NCBI GenBank assembly: GCA_019565575.1
Contig: CP067379.1
Coordinates: 1,302,001-1,366,000, forward strand
Length of the DNA: 64,000 bases
Origin: Flavobacterium covae
GTDB taxonomy: Bacteria > Bacteroidota > Bacteroidia > Flavobacteriales > Flavobacteriaceae
Direction: 5' to 3'
Shown piece by piece: positions 21,036 to 31,375 of this stretch. The stretch's first letter is position 1. Each line of letters opens with the position of its first letter. The notes beneath the pieces were generated by a model that was not told where the DNA came from, searched no databases, and was given only the letters and a program-made list of their open reading frames with translations. The position numbers were made by a program, and so were the translations under genes.

Positions 21036-21043
21036 TATTTTTG
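21036..21043 (+). promoter_or_regulatory. -7 box for the acpP operon
   Basis: TATTTTTG followed by C, matching TAnnTTTG, 30 bases before the acpP ATG at 21074. Confidence 0.5.
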
Positions 21044-21073
21044 CCAACTAATTAAAATTTAAAATTAAAGATT

Positions 21074-21310
21074 ATGTCAGACATTGCATCAAGAGTAAAA
21101 GCGATTATCGTGGACAAGTTAGGTGTTGACGAGAACGAAGTAGTTTCTGGAAGCAAGCTTCACTAACGATTTAGGAGCTGATTCATTAGACACTGTTGAG
21201 CTAATCATGGATCTGAAAAAGAATTTGATATTCAAATTCCAGATGACCAAGCTGAAAACATTGCTACTGTAGGTCAAGCTATCTCTTACATCGAAGAAGC
21301 TAAAAAATAA
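21074..21310 (+). CDS. acpP: Acyl carrier protein, two frameshifts
   Basis: Carries growing acyl chains on a phosphopantetheine arm in fatty acid synthesis. It starts [20 protein letters not shown] and has the DSL attachment motif (serine about residue 37, [12 protein letters not shown]). The sequence breaks at 21147-21153, where CTGGAAG replaces CTGAAG (restoring [12 protein letters not shown]), and again near 21209-21213, where one base is missing before the [15 protein letters not shown] segment. Corrected length is 78 residues. Because of the two breaks the gene gives no long open frame and is easily missed. First gene of acpP-fabF-rnc. Confidence 0.93.
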
Positions 21311-21320
21311 TAAATAATGG

Positions 21321-21354
21321 CATCTGTAAGTAAAAAAGCTTACAGATGTTCTTA
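21321..21354 (+). terminator. Terminator or attenuator between acpP and fabF
   Basis: Ten-base perfect stem CATCTGTAAG / CTTACAGATG, loop of eight, then a T-rich tail. It probably lets acpP be transcribed more than fabF. Confidence 0.75.
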
Positions 21355-21507
21355 TTTTTTACTGTCTTTATCAAAATCTTTTTTAGATTTGTACAAACAT
21401 TGATTGTATTACAATCATATAGCATATTCTGTAATACCCATTGTTTCTTTTAGTTGTTATTAAAAGTGCTTTGGGGTTTTTTATATTAAAACAAAACCAG
21501 CTAAACT

Positions 21508-22753
21508 ATGCAATTAAAGCGAGTAGTAGTAACCGGATTAGGAGCTTTAACTCCTATTGGAAATAACCTTCAAGAATACTGGGAAGGTCTAATTAATGGA
21601 AGAAGCGGTGCGGCTCCCATTACTTATTATGACACAGAAAAACACAAAACAAAATTTGCTTGTGAAGTAAAAAACTTTAAAGTAGAGGAGTTTATTGATA
21701 GAAAAGAAGCTAGAAGAATGGATAAATTTGCTCAATATGCCATTGTAGCAAGTGATGAAGCCATTAAAGACTCTGGTTTAGAATTAGATAAAATTAATAA
21801 ATATCGTGTTGGAGTTATTTGGGGAGCGGGAATTGGAGGACTAGAAACTTTTCAAGAAGAAGTACTTAGTTATGCCAAAGGAGACGGTACGCCGCGTTTT
21901 AATCCTTTCTTTATCCCTAAAATGATTGCTGATATTGCTCCAGGACATATCTCTATGCGTAATGGATTTATGGGGCCTAACTATACCACAGTTTCTGCTT
22001 GCGCCTCTTCAGCTAACGCTTTAGTTGATGCTTTCAATTACATTCGTTTAGGTATGTGTGATGTAATCGTTTCAGGAGGATCTGGAAGCAGCTGTTACTA
22101 TTGCAGGTATGGGAGGTTTCAATTCAATGCAGGCATTATCAACAAGAAATGAAAGTCCTGAGACAGCTTCTAGACCTTTTGATGCTACTCGTGACGGATT
22201 TGTGTTAGGAGAAGGAGCAGGAGCATTGGTATTAGAAGAATATGAACATGCAAAGGCGCGTGGTGCAAAAATTTACTGTGAAGTAGGAGGATGCGGAATG
22301 TCTTCGGATGCGTATCACTTAACAGCTCCTCATCCAGAAGGAATTGGCGTTATAGCGGTAATGAATAATACATTACAAGATGCAGGTTTAAGACCAGAAG
22401 ATGTAGATCATATCAATACTCATGGTACTTCTACTCCTCTTGGAGATGTAGCTGAATTAAAAGCAATCAGTTCTGTTTTTGGGCAACACGCTAAAAACAT
22501 TAATATTAATTCAACTAAATCTATGACAGGGCACTTATTAGGTGCTGCAGGAGCTATTGAAGCGATAGCTTCTATTTTAGCAATTAAAAATGGTATTATT
22601 CCTCCTACAATTAACCATACAGTAGTAGATGAAAATATTGATCCAAGCCTAAACCTTACTTTAAATAAAGCTCAAAAACGGGATATAAAAGTGGCTATGA
22701 GTAATACTTTTGGTTTTGGAGGTCATAATGCGTGTGTTTTATTTAAAAAGTAG
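21508..22753 (+). CDS. fabF: Beta-ketoacyl-ACP synthase II, one CTGGAAG frameshift
   Basis: Condenses malonyl-ACP with acyl-ACP in fatty acid elongation. The catalytic triad is visible: C165 in VSACASSANAL, one histidine in NTHGTSTPLGD and the other in KSMTGHLLGAAG. The frame breaks at 22082-22088, where CTGGAAG stands for CTGAAG. Removing one G gives SGGSEAAVTIAGMGGF and a 414-residue protein. It follows acpP and overlaps no other gene; rnc starts 14 bases on. Confidence 0.95.
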
Positions 22754-22767
22754 AGTAATTCTATCTT

Positions 22768-23512
22768 ATGAGAATTATTAATAGAATATTTAAAAAAACC
22801 GTTTTCAGAATCCTGAAGACGGGATTTTTTTAAAAAAATGACTTATATTTTAGGTTTTAAACCTGATAATATAGAACATTATCGTCGTGCTTTTACTCAT
22901 AGATCTATGAATAAAACAGATGAAAAGGGATACCCAATAAATTATGAACGACTTGAATTTTTAGGAGATGCTATGTTGGGTTCTGTAATAGCAGCTCATC
23001 TATTTAGTAAAGTTCCTAATGGTGACGAGGGATACTTAACTAAAATGCGTTCTAAAATTGTTTCGCGAGATCATTTGAATGAATTAGGAAAAGATTTTAA
23101 ACTAATTGATTTTGTTGAAACCAAAGTTTCAGCACAGCATTTTGGAGAAAATGTACACGGAAATATTTTTGAAGCTTTTATTGGGGCAATATATCTGGAC
23201 AAAGGATTTGAATGTTGTGAAGAATTCATCCAAAAAAAAAATTATAAAACCTTATGTAGATATTGATCGATTAGAAGGAAAAGTAATAAGTTACAAAAGC
23301 CTCTTCATTGAGTGGTGTCAAAAGAGAAAAAAACATTTCATTATGAAACGTATGATGATAATGCTGCTGGAAATGTAAAATATTTTGCGGTAAAATTACA
23401 CTTAAACGGAGAAGTCATAACCAAGGCTCGCGCTACTTCTAAAAAGAAAGCAGAAGAAATAGCTTCTAAAAGGGCTTATTTTGTTTTTCAATCACAAATT
23501 AATCATAAGTAG
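22768..23512 (+). CDS. rnc: Ribonuclease III, four homopolymer frameshifts
   Basis: Cuts double-stranded RNA in rRNA and mRNA maturation. The signature is NYERLEFLGDAMLGSVI and the C-terminal double-stranded-RNA-binding domain contains KVKYFAVKLHLNGE-like sequence ending in the ASKRA motif. Two breaks are plain: ten A at 23232-23241 (nine expected) and four A at 23320-23323 (five expected). The ATG at 22838 gives a short N-terminus. If the A run at 22792-22798 and T run at 22825-22831 are each one base short, the frame extends to the ATG at 22768 and reads MRIINRIFKK then RFQNPEDGIFFKKMTY, giving about 248 residues. I prefer this longer form. Confidence 0.88.
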
Positions 23513-23532
23513 ATCTTTTTACTTTGAGAATA

Positions 23533-24669
23533 TTATTGATTGTATTTCATTTTTCGTAATACTCTTAAAGCCTCTTTAAAAGTAATATAGACTTTCTGGT
23601 AATGTTTTAAAAAAGGTTTAGATGCAATGAGTTTTTGTTTAGCATCTTCAAACCCATTTAAATAACAAAGCATTAGAGTGTGGGGTAGATTTTCAAGATC
23701 TTTTAAATCTTTATTCGTAAGAGGTATTTCTTTACTTAGTTTTTCTAGCAATAATAGATTTGTTTTATAAACATGATGTAATAGTTTTTTGTTGAATTGA
23801 GGAGGCTCAAATACAACCTCGTTCTCTATTTTGTAATACCCATTATCAAAAAAAGAAATATTAACCTTTTCAAGAGGGTAATAGCTCGTTTTATCGTTAA
23901 TGCCCAATTGTATAAATTCAGTAATCATAAAATTGTTTTCTGAATATTCAATTGTAACTTCATCTAATGCAGAATAAAAAAGTTTAATCTGTTCATTAAT
24001 TAACTCAATATCTACTCTAGAAAAATAAGTTTTGTCTTTCCATTCTTTTTTGTTGCCTGCCCAACACACAATAAAAAGTTCTTTAAAAACTTTATATTGT
24101 GTTTCCATATCTTTATGCCTAACATTTATGAAATCTAAAACAGACTCTAGAGTGTGTTCAACACTATTTCTAGAATTATTTTCAATACTAATAACCGTTT
24201 GTGTATTTTGTTTGCTATAGGGGATTTTGTCATGTGTAGGAACTGTATTACTTCCAATTCTTTTAAATGTACTTCCCAGCTCTATAGTGTTTATACTTTT
24301 TTTAAAATAAGATACCTTATGATTTGGCTTAATGGTAACTAATCCTACTACTTTTTCTTTTGGTAAATTGGGGAAAGGAATGTTTTCATATTGTATTTTC
24401 GGTGGATTTTGAAGAAACGCATTTACTAAATTCTGGATTCGACTGTCATCAAAAAAATCATCTCCTACAATTTCATTACTTTCATCTTCAACTCCTATAA
24501 CAAGATAAGAATTATTGTTAGGATTAGAATTAGATAGGGCACAAATGTGTTTTAGAAATTTAGCTTTCCCTTCTTGATTGTGAAGGTTAAGTTGTCTTTT
24601 TTTATCGTAAAAGCTGTTCTCATCATTATGAGCTAACAAGTTTTTTATAAGAAGTCGTTTATTAATCAT
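23533..24669 (-). CDS. ATP-binding protein with AlbA_2 (Schlafen-type) domain
   Basis: 378 residues. The N-terminal 150 residues match the AlbA_2 / divergent AAA-4 pattern: an acidic start, then ICALSNSNPNNNSYLVIGVEDESNEIVG, which is the usual A-x-A-N-t-x-G-G-x-l-x-x-G-V-x-D core. The C-terminal half (about 200 residues) is Lys/Leu-rich and I do not recognise it. AlbA_2 proteins occur as transcription-like regulators and in phage-defence loci, but nothing around it (rnc, moxR) suggests defence. It is convergent with rnc, 20 bases between the stops. Function unknown. Confidence 0.75.
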   Translation of the reverse strand: MINKRLLIKNLLAHNDENSFYDKKRQLNLHNQEGKAKFLKHICALSNSNPNNNSYLVIGVEDESNEIVGDDFFDDSRIQNLVNAFLQNPPKIQYENIPFPNLPKEKVVGLVTIKPNHKVSYFKKSINTIELGSTFKRIGSNTVPTHDKIPYSKQNTQTVISIENNSRNSVEHTLESVLDFINVRHKDMETQYKVFKELFIVCWAGNKKEWKDKTYFSRVDIELINEQIKLFYSALDEVTIEYSENNFMITEFIQLGINDKTSYYPLEKVNISFFDNGYYKIENEVVFEPPQFNKKLLHHVYKTNLLLLEKLSKEIPLTNKDLKDLENLPHTLMLCYLNGFEDAKQKLIASKPFLKHYQKVYITFKEALRVLRKMKYNQ

Positions 24670-24843
24670 TTCTTTAAATTCCCAAAAGTTACTTAAAAAT
24701 AATAAAAAGCTTTCATAAAATGAGTCTTAATAAGGGATAAAAGAAAATATTTAACTGATTGTTAACACCCTAAAATCAATTAAATTTTCAATTTGCATCA
24801 TATTGAATAAGATATTAATTTCACGACTTTAAAAAAACAATCG

Positions 24844-25848
24844 ATGGAAGAGAATACGACCACTTTAGATATTAGAGTAATTAATGAAAAAATAGAAAGA
24901 GAAAGCGCTTTTATTGATCTATTAACGATGGAGATGAATAAAGTTATTGTTGGGCAAAAACACATGGTAGAGCGTTTGTTGATAGGTCTTTTAGGACAAG
25001 GACATATTTTACTAGAAGGAGTTCCAGGATTAGCAAAAACTTTAGCAATAAACACATTATCACAAGCTGTTTATGGTAGTTTTAGTCGCATTCAATTTAC
25101 GCCTGATTTGTTACCAGCAGATGTGGTAGGAACTATGATATACAATATTAAGGATGATGCTTTTTCTATTAAAAAAGGTCCCGTTTTTGCTAACTTCGTT
25201 TTAGCAGATGAGATTAACCGAGCTCCTGCAAAGGTTCAATCAGCTTTGTTAGAGGCAATGCAAGAAAAGCAAGTAACAATTGGCGATAGTACCTTTAAAT
25301 TAGATAAACCCTTTTTAGTATTAGCTACACAAAACCCAGTAGAACAAGAAGGAACATATCCGTTGCCAGAAGCACAGGTAGATCGTTTTATGTTAAAAAC
25401 AGTAATAGACTACCCTAAAATGGAAGAAGAAAGAATGGTTATTCGTCAAAACTTAAATGGAGGTTTTGATAAAGTAAAACCAGTGGTTTCTATAGAACAG
25501 ATACTTCGTGCTCAAGAAGCCGTTCGAGAAGTATATATGGACGAAAAAATCGAGAAATACATTTTAGATATTATTTTTGCAACACGCTATCCTGAAAAAT
25601 ATAAACTAGAATCATTAAAACCTTTAATTAGTTTTGGGGCTTCACCACGCGGTAGTATTAATTTAGCTGTGGCAGCTAAATGTTATGCTTTTATCAAACG
25701 CAGAGGATATGTTATTCCAGAAGACGTTCGAGCTGTTGTACATGACGTATTACGTCATCGTATAGGTATTACTTATGAAGCAGAAGCCGAAAATGTAACT
25801 TCTGTAGATATTATTAATAAAATTGTAAATGAGATAGAAGTACCATAG
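24844..25848 (+). CDS. MoxR-family AAA+ ATPase of the bat operon
   Basis: A 334-residue AAA+ chaperone-like ATPase. Walker A is GHILLEGVPGLAKT and Walker B VLADEINRAPAKVQSALLEAMQE; sensor-type motifs LATQNPVEQEGTYPLPEAQ and FGASPRG follow. MoxR proteins work with von Willebrand A proteins, and it heads the row DUF58-batA-batB-batC-batD-batE. The frame is intact. First gene of the operon; the next starts 70 bases on. Confidence 0.92.
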   Translation: MEENTTTLDIRVINEKIERESAFIDLLTMEMNKVIVGQKHMVERLLIGLLGQGHILLEGVPGLAKTLAINTLSQAVYGSFSRIQFTPDLLPADVVGTMIYNIKDDAFSIKKGPVFANFVLADEINRAPAKVQSALLEAMQEKQVTIGDSTFKLDKPFLVLATQNPVEQEGTYPLPEAQVDRFMLKTVIDYPKMEEERMVIRQNLNGGFDKVKPVVSIEQILRAQEAVREVYMDEKIEKYILDIIFATRYPEKYKLESLKPLISFGASPRGSINLAVAAKCYAFIKRRGYVIPEDVRAVVHDVLRHRIGITYEAEAENVTSVDIINKIVNEIEVP

Positions 25849-25918
25849 AAAGTAAAAAGTATATGTAATTCCACAACAAATGGTTATTACTTATTGTTTA
25901 TTGCCTATTACTTAAAAA

Positions 25919-26784
25919 ATGGAAACAAAAGACTTACTTAAAAAAGTTCGAAAAATAGAAATTAAGACCCGAAGACTCAGTGATCATATCTTCTCGGGAG
26001 AGTACCATACTTCCTTTAAAGGAAGAGGAATGACCTTTTCTGAGGTACGCCAATATCAGTATGGAGATGATGTACGTGCAATTGATTGGAATGTAACTGC
26101 TCGATACAAAGAACCTTATGTGAAAGTTTTTGAAGAAGAGCGAGAATTAACCATGATGTTAGTAGTGGATATTTCAGGATCAGAAAGTTTTGGAACAAAA
26201 AAACAGCTAAAAAGTGAAATTGTAACCGAAATAGCGGCAACTTTAGCTTTTTCTGCAACCCAAAATAATGATAAAATAGGATTAATCCTATTTTCTGATC
26301 AGATAGAACTCTATATTCCACCTAAAAAGGAAAGTCACATGTATTACGCATTATTCGTGAATTAATTGAATTTGAACCCAAAAGTAAACAAACTAATATT
26401 GGAAATGCTCTAGAATTTCTTTCCGCAACCCAAAAGAAAAAAGCGATTGTATTCATGATTTCAGATTTTATAACAGATGATAATTATGAGAAAATATTAA
26501 AGATTGCCAGTAAAAAACATGATATAACAGGTGTAAGAGTATTTGATATTCGAGAGGAGAAAATGCCAGATATAGGTTTAGTAGCTATGCAAGATGCAGA
26601 AACAGGACAAACACAATGGGTTAATACAAGCTCTCAAAATGTTCGCCTACAATATGAAAAATATTATCAAGAAAAAATAAATTATTTCAAAGACATTTTT
26701 TCAAAATGTGGAGCAGGAACAATACATACAAGAGTAGACGAAAGTTATGTGACAAAATTGTTAGGTTATTTTAGGTCAAGATAA
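25919..26784 (+). CDS. DUF58 domain protein of the bat operon, one +2 frameshift
   Basis: About 287 residues after correction. The N-terminus carries the DUF58 motif GRGMTFSEVRQYQYGDDVRAIDW, followed by a von Willebrand A-like segment (VVDISGSESFG). The frame breaks near 26337-26345: CACATGTATTA should read CACATATTA, a two-base excess, restoring HILRIIRELIEFEP. Proteins of this family sit between MoxR and the Bat VWA proteins and are thought to be cytoplasmic partners. No Zn or catalytic motif is visible. Confidence 0.88.
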
Positions 26785-26914
26785 AGATTTAAGAATGAAA
26801 AAGATAAATTAAAAAGCATATTAATAAATTTCATATTTGACAAAATGTCGTTTAGCAAAAAACAATAAAGTAAATATGAAAAACAATATCCTTTAAATCA
26901 AAAAACGTTAATCA

Positions 26915-28501
26915 ATGAAAGATAAACTATATATATTATTACTTTTTTCATCATTTTGTTTTGCACAAAAATTAGAAACTTCTATTGATAAAAAACAAAA
27001 CAAAATAGGAGCACAATTTACTCTAAGTTTAAAAGTTAACGCAAATAGAAAAAACAATGTAACTTTTTCAGATGATAAGAAATTTGGCTCTTTTGAAGTA
27101 GTAGAATCTTACCCTGTAGATACAATACAAGAAGAATCAAAGTTTGAATTAATTAAAAAATACGGTCTAGTTCAATTTGATTCAGGTAAATTTGTAATAC
27201 CTAAAATACCTGTTTTAATTAATAATAAACCTTATTTTTCAGATAGTATTAAAGTAGAAGTATTTAATGTTAAAGTAGATACTTTAAAACAAAAAATGTA
27301 TGATATAAAACCTATTATCCAGGCAGAAAGACCAGTAGGAGATGGGTGGAAATACCTATTAATACTGATAACCTTCGTAGGTTTAATGTTTTTAGGATAC
27401 AAACTATATAAGAAATACAAAAAAACAATAGAAAAAGAACCCGTATACAGTACACCCATAGAAAAAGCAACAGGACTATTACAGCTATTAGAAAAGAAAG
27501 AACTTTTAGTAAAAGGAGAGATTAAAGCCTATTATTCAGAATTAACAGATATTGCTCGAGAATACATAGAAGAAGCCATTGAAATTCCAGCTAAAGAAAG
27601 TACCACTTCCGAACTTATTTTAGGTTTAAGACAGGCAGCTCAAAAAAGAAAATTAAAACTTTCTAGAGAAACAGTTGAAAGCTTAGAAAAAGTTTTAAAA
27701 CAAGCCGATTTAGTAAAGTTTGCGCAGTCTAAACCTTTAGATTTTGAAATTGCAGATGATAGAAAAAAGGTAGAATTAAGTATTATTAATATTCATAAAT
27801 CAATCCCAATAGTAATAGATGATACAAGTGTAAAATGGCAAAAAGAACAAGAAGAAAATCGCAAAAAACAACTGCGTAAAAAGAAAATGACCGCTATTGC
27901 AGGTATTATAAGTTTCTTAATACTATCTGTATTCATATTTATTGGAATAACAAAAGGAATAGACTTTATTAAAAACGGTTTTACAGGACCATCAACAAAA
28001 GAATTAGTTAATACAAATTGGATAAAATCAGAATACGGAAATCCAGCAATCACGATAGAAACACCTGAAGTTCTAAAACGTACAGATGTATCTAAAGCCC
28101 TTCCTAACGATATAGCAGGAATTGTAAAGAATACACAAATGTTTGAATATGGGAGTTTAATTCAAGGTTTTTATATAGCTATTTCATCAACTGAATTTAA
28201 ACAAAAGAATAATGTAGATTTGAGTCAAGCCTTGACAGGAATGATTCAAACGTTGCAAAATCAAGATTGCGAAGATGTCGTAGTAAAACAAGAAGATTTT
28301 AAAACCAAAGAAGGATTACAAGGCCTAAAAGGATATGGTAGCCTGATGAAAAATGGAGAAAAAATGATATATCAAATACTTCTATTTAGCCAAGAAGGAG
28401 GTTTGCAACAAATAATGATTGCTTTTAAAGAAGGAGATGAAAATGCTCAAAAAATAGCAAATCGTATGTTACAATCTGTTGAACTTAAAAAAGCACCCTA
28501 A
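26915..28501 (+). CDS. Membrane protein of the bat operon (BatD-like), function unknown
   Basis: 528 residues. A signal peptide ending FCFAQ is followed by a periplasmic beta-domain (residues 20-140, BatD-like), a transmembrane segment (YLLILITFVGLMFLGYKL), a cytoplasmic Lys/Glu-rich helical domain of about 130 residues, a second transmembrane segment (IAGIISFLILSVFIFIGI), and a C-terminal domain of about 150 residues. The stop at 28499-28501 abuts the batA ATG, so the two are translationally coupled. Similar genes occur between DUF58 and batA in Flavobacteria. Confidence 0.75.
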   Translation: MKDKLYILLLFSSFCFAQKLETSIDKKQNKIGAQFTLSLKVNANRKNNVTFSDDKKFGSFEVVESYPVDTIQEESKFELIKKYGLVQFDSGKFVIPKIPVLINNKPYFSDSIKVEVFNVKVDTLKQKMYDIKPIIQAERPVGDGWKYLLILITFVGLMFLGYKLYKKYKKTIEKEPVYSTPIEKATGLLQLLEKKELLVKGEIKAYYSELTDIAREYIEEAIEIPAKESTTSELILGLRQAAQKRKLKLSRETVESLEKVLKQADLVKFAQSKPLDFEIADDRKKVELSIINIHKSIPIVIDDTSVKWQKEQEENRKKQLRKKKMTAIAGIISFLILSVFIFIGITKGIDFIKNGFTGPSTKELVNTNWIKSEYGNPAITIETPEVLKRTDVSKALPNDIAGIVKNTQMFEYGSLIQGFYIAISSTEFKQKNNVDLSQALTGMIQTLQNQDCEDVVVKQEDFKTKEGLQGLKGYGSLMKNGEKMIYQILLFSQEGGLQQIMIAFKEGDENAQKIANRMLQSVELKKAP

Positions 28502-29502
28502 ATGAAGAACGTAACATTTTTAAATCCTGATTTTTTTTGGTTGTTCCTAATATTACCCTTATTGATAGTATGGTACTTTCTTACAAATAAAAAGAAAAAC
28601 CAACACTTAAGATAAGTTCATTAAAAAGTTTTCAAAAAACAAAATCAATTTTACCTAGTTTAAAACCCTTGCTTTTTGTTATGAGACTATTGGCCTTAAG
28701 TGCTTTAATTATAGCTATGGCAAGACCTAGGACAGTAGATGTAAGCAATAAAACAAATAGTACTTTTGGTATAGATATTGTCATTGCTTCTGATGTTTCG
28801 GGAAGTATGTTAGCAAAAGATCTAAAACCCAACAGAATGGAAGCTCTAAAACAAGTAGCATCTAATTTTGTTAAAGAACGTTTAAACGATCGAATAGGAG
28901 TAGTCGTATACGCAGCCGAAGCTTATACAAAAACACCTGTAACAAGTGATAAAGCAGTTGTCTTACAAGCTATCGAAGACATTAAATATGACAATGTTTT
29001 ACAGGACGGGACAGGTATAGGAATGGGATTGGCAACAGCTGTTAATAGGCTGAAAGACAGCAAAGCCAAAAGTAAAGTAATTATCCTAATGACAGATGGC
29101 GTAAATAATGCAGGTTTTTTAGATCCTCAAACTTCAGCCGAAATTGCAGCTGATTTAGGAATTAAAGTTTATACAATAGGAATTGGAACTAACGGGAATG
29201 CTTTATTCCCGTATGCGTATGCTCCTAATGGTGGATTTTTATTTAAAATGATGCCCGTTCAAATAGATGAAAAACTAATGAAAGGAATTGCTCAAAAAAC
29301 AGGAGGAAAATATTTTAGAGCAACAAATAATTCAAGTTTAGAAAATATTTATAACGAAATAAACAAGTTAGAAAAAACAAAAGTAGATGAGTTAAAGTTT
29401 GTTAATTATGATGAAAAATACCGTCCATGGGTTTGGTTAGCAGGCTTGTTGTTATTAATCGAATTAATATTAAGAAAAACAATTTTTAAAAGTTTTATAT
29501 AA
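28502..29502 (+). CDS. batA: BatA, von Willebrand A membrane protein, one frameshift
   Basis: Aerotolerance-operon protein anchored by N- and C-terminal membrane segments, with a periplasmic VWA domain. The metal-ion adhesion site is intact: ASDVSGSMLAKD, then the T of TPVTSDKA, then LMTDGVNNAG. The frame breaks in KKKNPTLKISS, where a CC at 28600-28601 should be CCC. Corrected length is 333 residues. The ATG at 28502 follows the previous stop directly. Bat proteins were first linked to oxygen tolerance in Bacteroides fragilis; their molecular role is uncertain. Confidence 0.9.
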
Positions 29503-29536
29503 TAAAAAATAATATTGAAAATTGCAATTGAAAAAA

Positions 29537-30580
29537 ATGTACGAATTAGACGAATCAAAATATCTGTATTTATTTTTCTTGTTGCCTTTCTTGGTAGGGC
29601 TTTTTCTTTGGAATCAATTTTGGAAAAGAAAAAAACAGCAAGAGTTTGGCGATTTAGAACTACTTAAAAAATTAAGCCCTGAAAAATCAACGTTTAAACC
29701 AACATTAAAATTTGGTTTACTATTCTTTGCATTAATCATGTTAATTTTAGGCTTAGTGAATCCTAAAATAGGAACTAAAGTAGAAAAAGTAAAACGTGAA
29801 GGAATTGATATTGTTTTTGCAATAGATATTTCTAAAAGTATGCTTTGTGAAGATATTGCACCTAGTCGATTGGAGAAAAGTAAACAATTAGTTTCCCAAA
29901 TTATCAATGGTCTAGGAAATGACCGTATCGGAATTATTGCTTATTCAGGAAGTGCCTTTCCTGTGTTGCCTATTACAACAGATTACAACGCAGCTAAAAT
30001 GTTCTTACAAGGAATGAATCCTGGAATGATTTCATCACAAGGAAGTAATTTAGACGAAGCAATTCGATTAACAGAAAAATACTTTGAAGGAAGTGGAAAT
30101 ACCAGTAAACTTCTAGTAATGGTAACCGATGGAGAAGATCATTCCGAAAAGGCCCAAGAGGCAGCAACACAAGCTCGAAAGAGAGGAATAAAAATTATTA
30201 CAATTGGCGTAGGAACCCCTAAAGGAGGACCTATTCCTATCAGAAATGGTCATTCGATAGAATACCATAAAAACAAGGAAACAGGAGAGACAGTTACCAC
30301 TAAATTACGCGCAGAAGCATTAGAAGCCATTGCTAAAGCAGCTAATGGGGGATATATTAATGGAACAAATACCAAACAAGTAGTTGATTTTATGCGAAAA
30401 TCACTCAATAACATTCAAAAAACACAATTTGAAGCTACTGAAATGGCTAACTTTCAATCACAATTTCAATGGTTTTTAGGAGCTGGATTTTTCCTATTAC
30501 TACTAGATGTATTTCTTTTAGAAACAAAAACAAAATGGGTACAAAAACTAGATTTGTTTAATGAAAAAGATAAAAAATAA
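29537..30580 (+). CDS. batB: BatB, von Willebrand A membrane protein
   Basis: 347 residues, paralogous to BatA. Two N-terminal membrane segments, then a VWA domain with the adhesion site AIDISKSMLCED (the second S of the DxSxS motif is retained), and a C-terminal membrane helix (FFLLLLDVFLLE). The frame is open to a TTG at 29522, but ATG 29537 (MYELDESKYLYLF) matches the family start. Intact frame. It ends 34 bases before the batC ATG. Confidence 0.9.
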   Translation: MYELDESKYLYLFFLLPFLVGLFLWNQFWKRKKQQEFGDLELLKKLSPEKSTFKPTLKFGLLFFALIMLILGLVNPKIGTKVEKVKREGIDIVFAIDISKSMLCEDIAPSRLEKSKQLVSQIINGLGNDRIGIIAYSGSAFPVLPITTDYNAAKMFLQGMNPGMISSQGSNLDEAIRLTEKYFEGSGNTSKLLVMVTDGEDHSEKAQEAATQARKRGIKIITIGVGTPKGGPIPIRNGHSIEYHKNKETGETVTTKLRAEALEAIAKAANGGYINGTNTKQVVDFMRKSLNNIQKTQFEATEMANFQSQFQWFLGAGFFLLLLDVFLLETKTKWVQKLDLFNEKDKK

Positions 30581-30614
30581 AAATCCCTTTCAAAAAAAGA
30601 TTAGAGAGATATTC

Positions 30615-31358
30615 ATGAAAAGAATTGTATTACATATCGTTTTATTCATTTCTGTTAGTATTTTTGCGCAACAGAAGAAAGATTTTGAATTGCCAGATGG
30701 CGTTTCGCAATTTGAAAAAAAACAATATGTTGAAGCCGAAGCAAATTTTAGAATTTCAAAAAGCAATCATCCTAAAAAGGATTATCAGCATATAATTTAG
30801 GAAATGCAATTTATAAACAAAATCAAGCTTCTGGAAGCTAAAGTAGCCTATGCTAGAGCAACAGAAACTGCAAAAACAAAAAATGAAAAACATTACGCTT
30901 ATCATAATTTAGGAAATACCTATATGAAAGAAAAAACGTATGACAAAGCAGTTGAAGCCTATAAGAATGCATTACGTAATAATCCAGCAGATGAAGAATC
31001 ACGCTATAATTATGCTTTAGCAAAAAAATTACTGAAGGAAAATCCACCTTCAAAAAATGATGATAAGAAAAAAGATAAAAAAGGAGATAGTCCTGATAAA
31101 AAACCTAATCAAGATAAAAATCAAGATAAGGACAAAAATCAAAATGATAAAAATAAAGACAAACAGGATAAACCTAATAATAAAGATCAAAACAAAGATC
31201 AAAACCAAAATAATCCGCAACCTAAACCCAATAATGTTCCAAAAGATAGGGTGCAAAATTTGTTAGATGCGGTAAATAATGAGGAGAAAAAAATTCAAGA
31301 TCGAGTAAATGCTCGAAAAGTAAAAGGAGCTCCAAAACAAGAAGGAAAAGATTGGTAG
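30615..31358 (+). CDS. batC: BatC, TPR protein with Lys/Asp/Asn-rich tail, two frameshifts
   Basis: About 247 residues. A signal peptide (MKRIVLHIVLFISVSIFAQ) is followed by TPR repeats (AYHNLGNTYMKEKTYDKAVEAYKNA) and a low-complexity tail of K, D, N and Q from about 31060 to 31240, ending GKDW. One base is missing near 30775-30783, and CTGGAAG at 30831-30837 stands for CTGAAG (restoring KQNQASEAKVAYA). An in-frame ATG at 30561 inside batB is less likely than the ATG at 30615, which starts the signal peptide. Confidence 0.88.
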
Positions 31359-31375
31359 AAAAGAAAACAAGAAGA

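Noticed and set aside
22793..22830. Hairpin with T tail between fabF and rnc, looking like a terminator
   Set aside because: With one A and one T restored it encodes the conserved N-terminus of RNase III in frame, so it is more likely coding.
23533..24669. A defence island around the AlbA_2 protein
   Set aside because: The neighbours are rnc and the bat operon, with no other defence gene or mobile element nearby.
31060..31240. Short A-rich repeats resembling a repeat array or CRISPR
   Set aside because: It is the low-complexity Lys/Asp/Asn tail of BatC. Units are irregular and there are no spacers.
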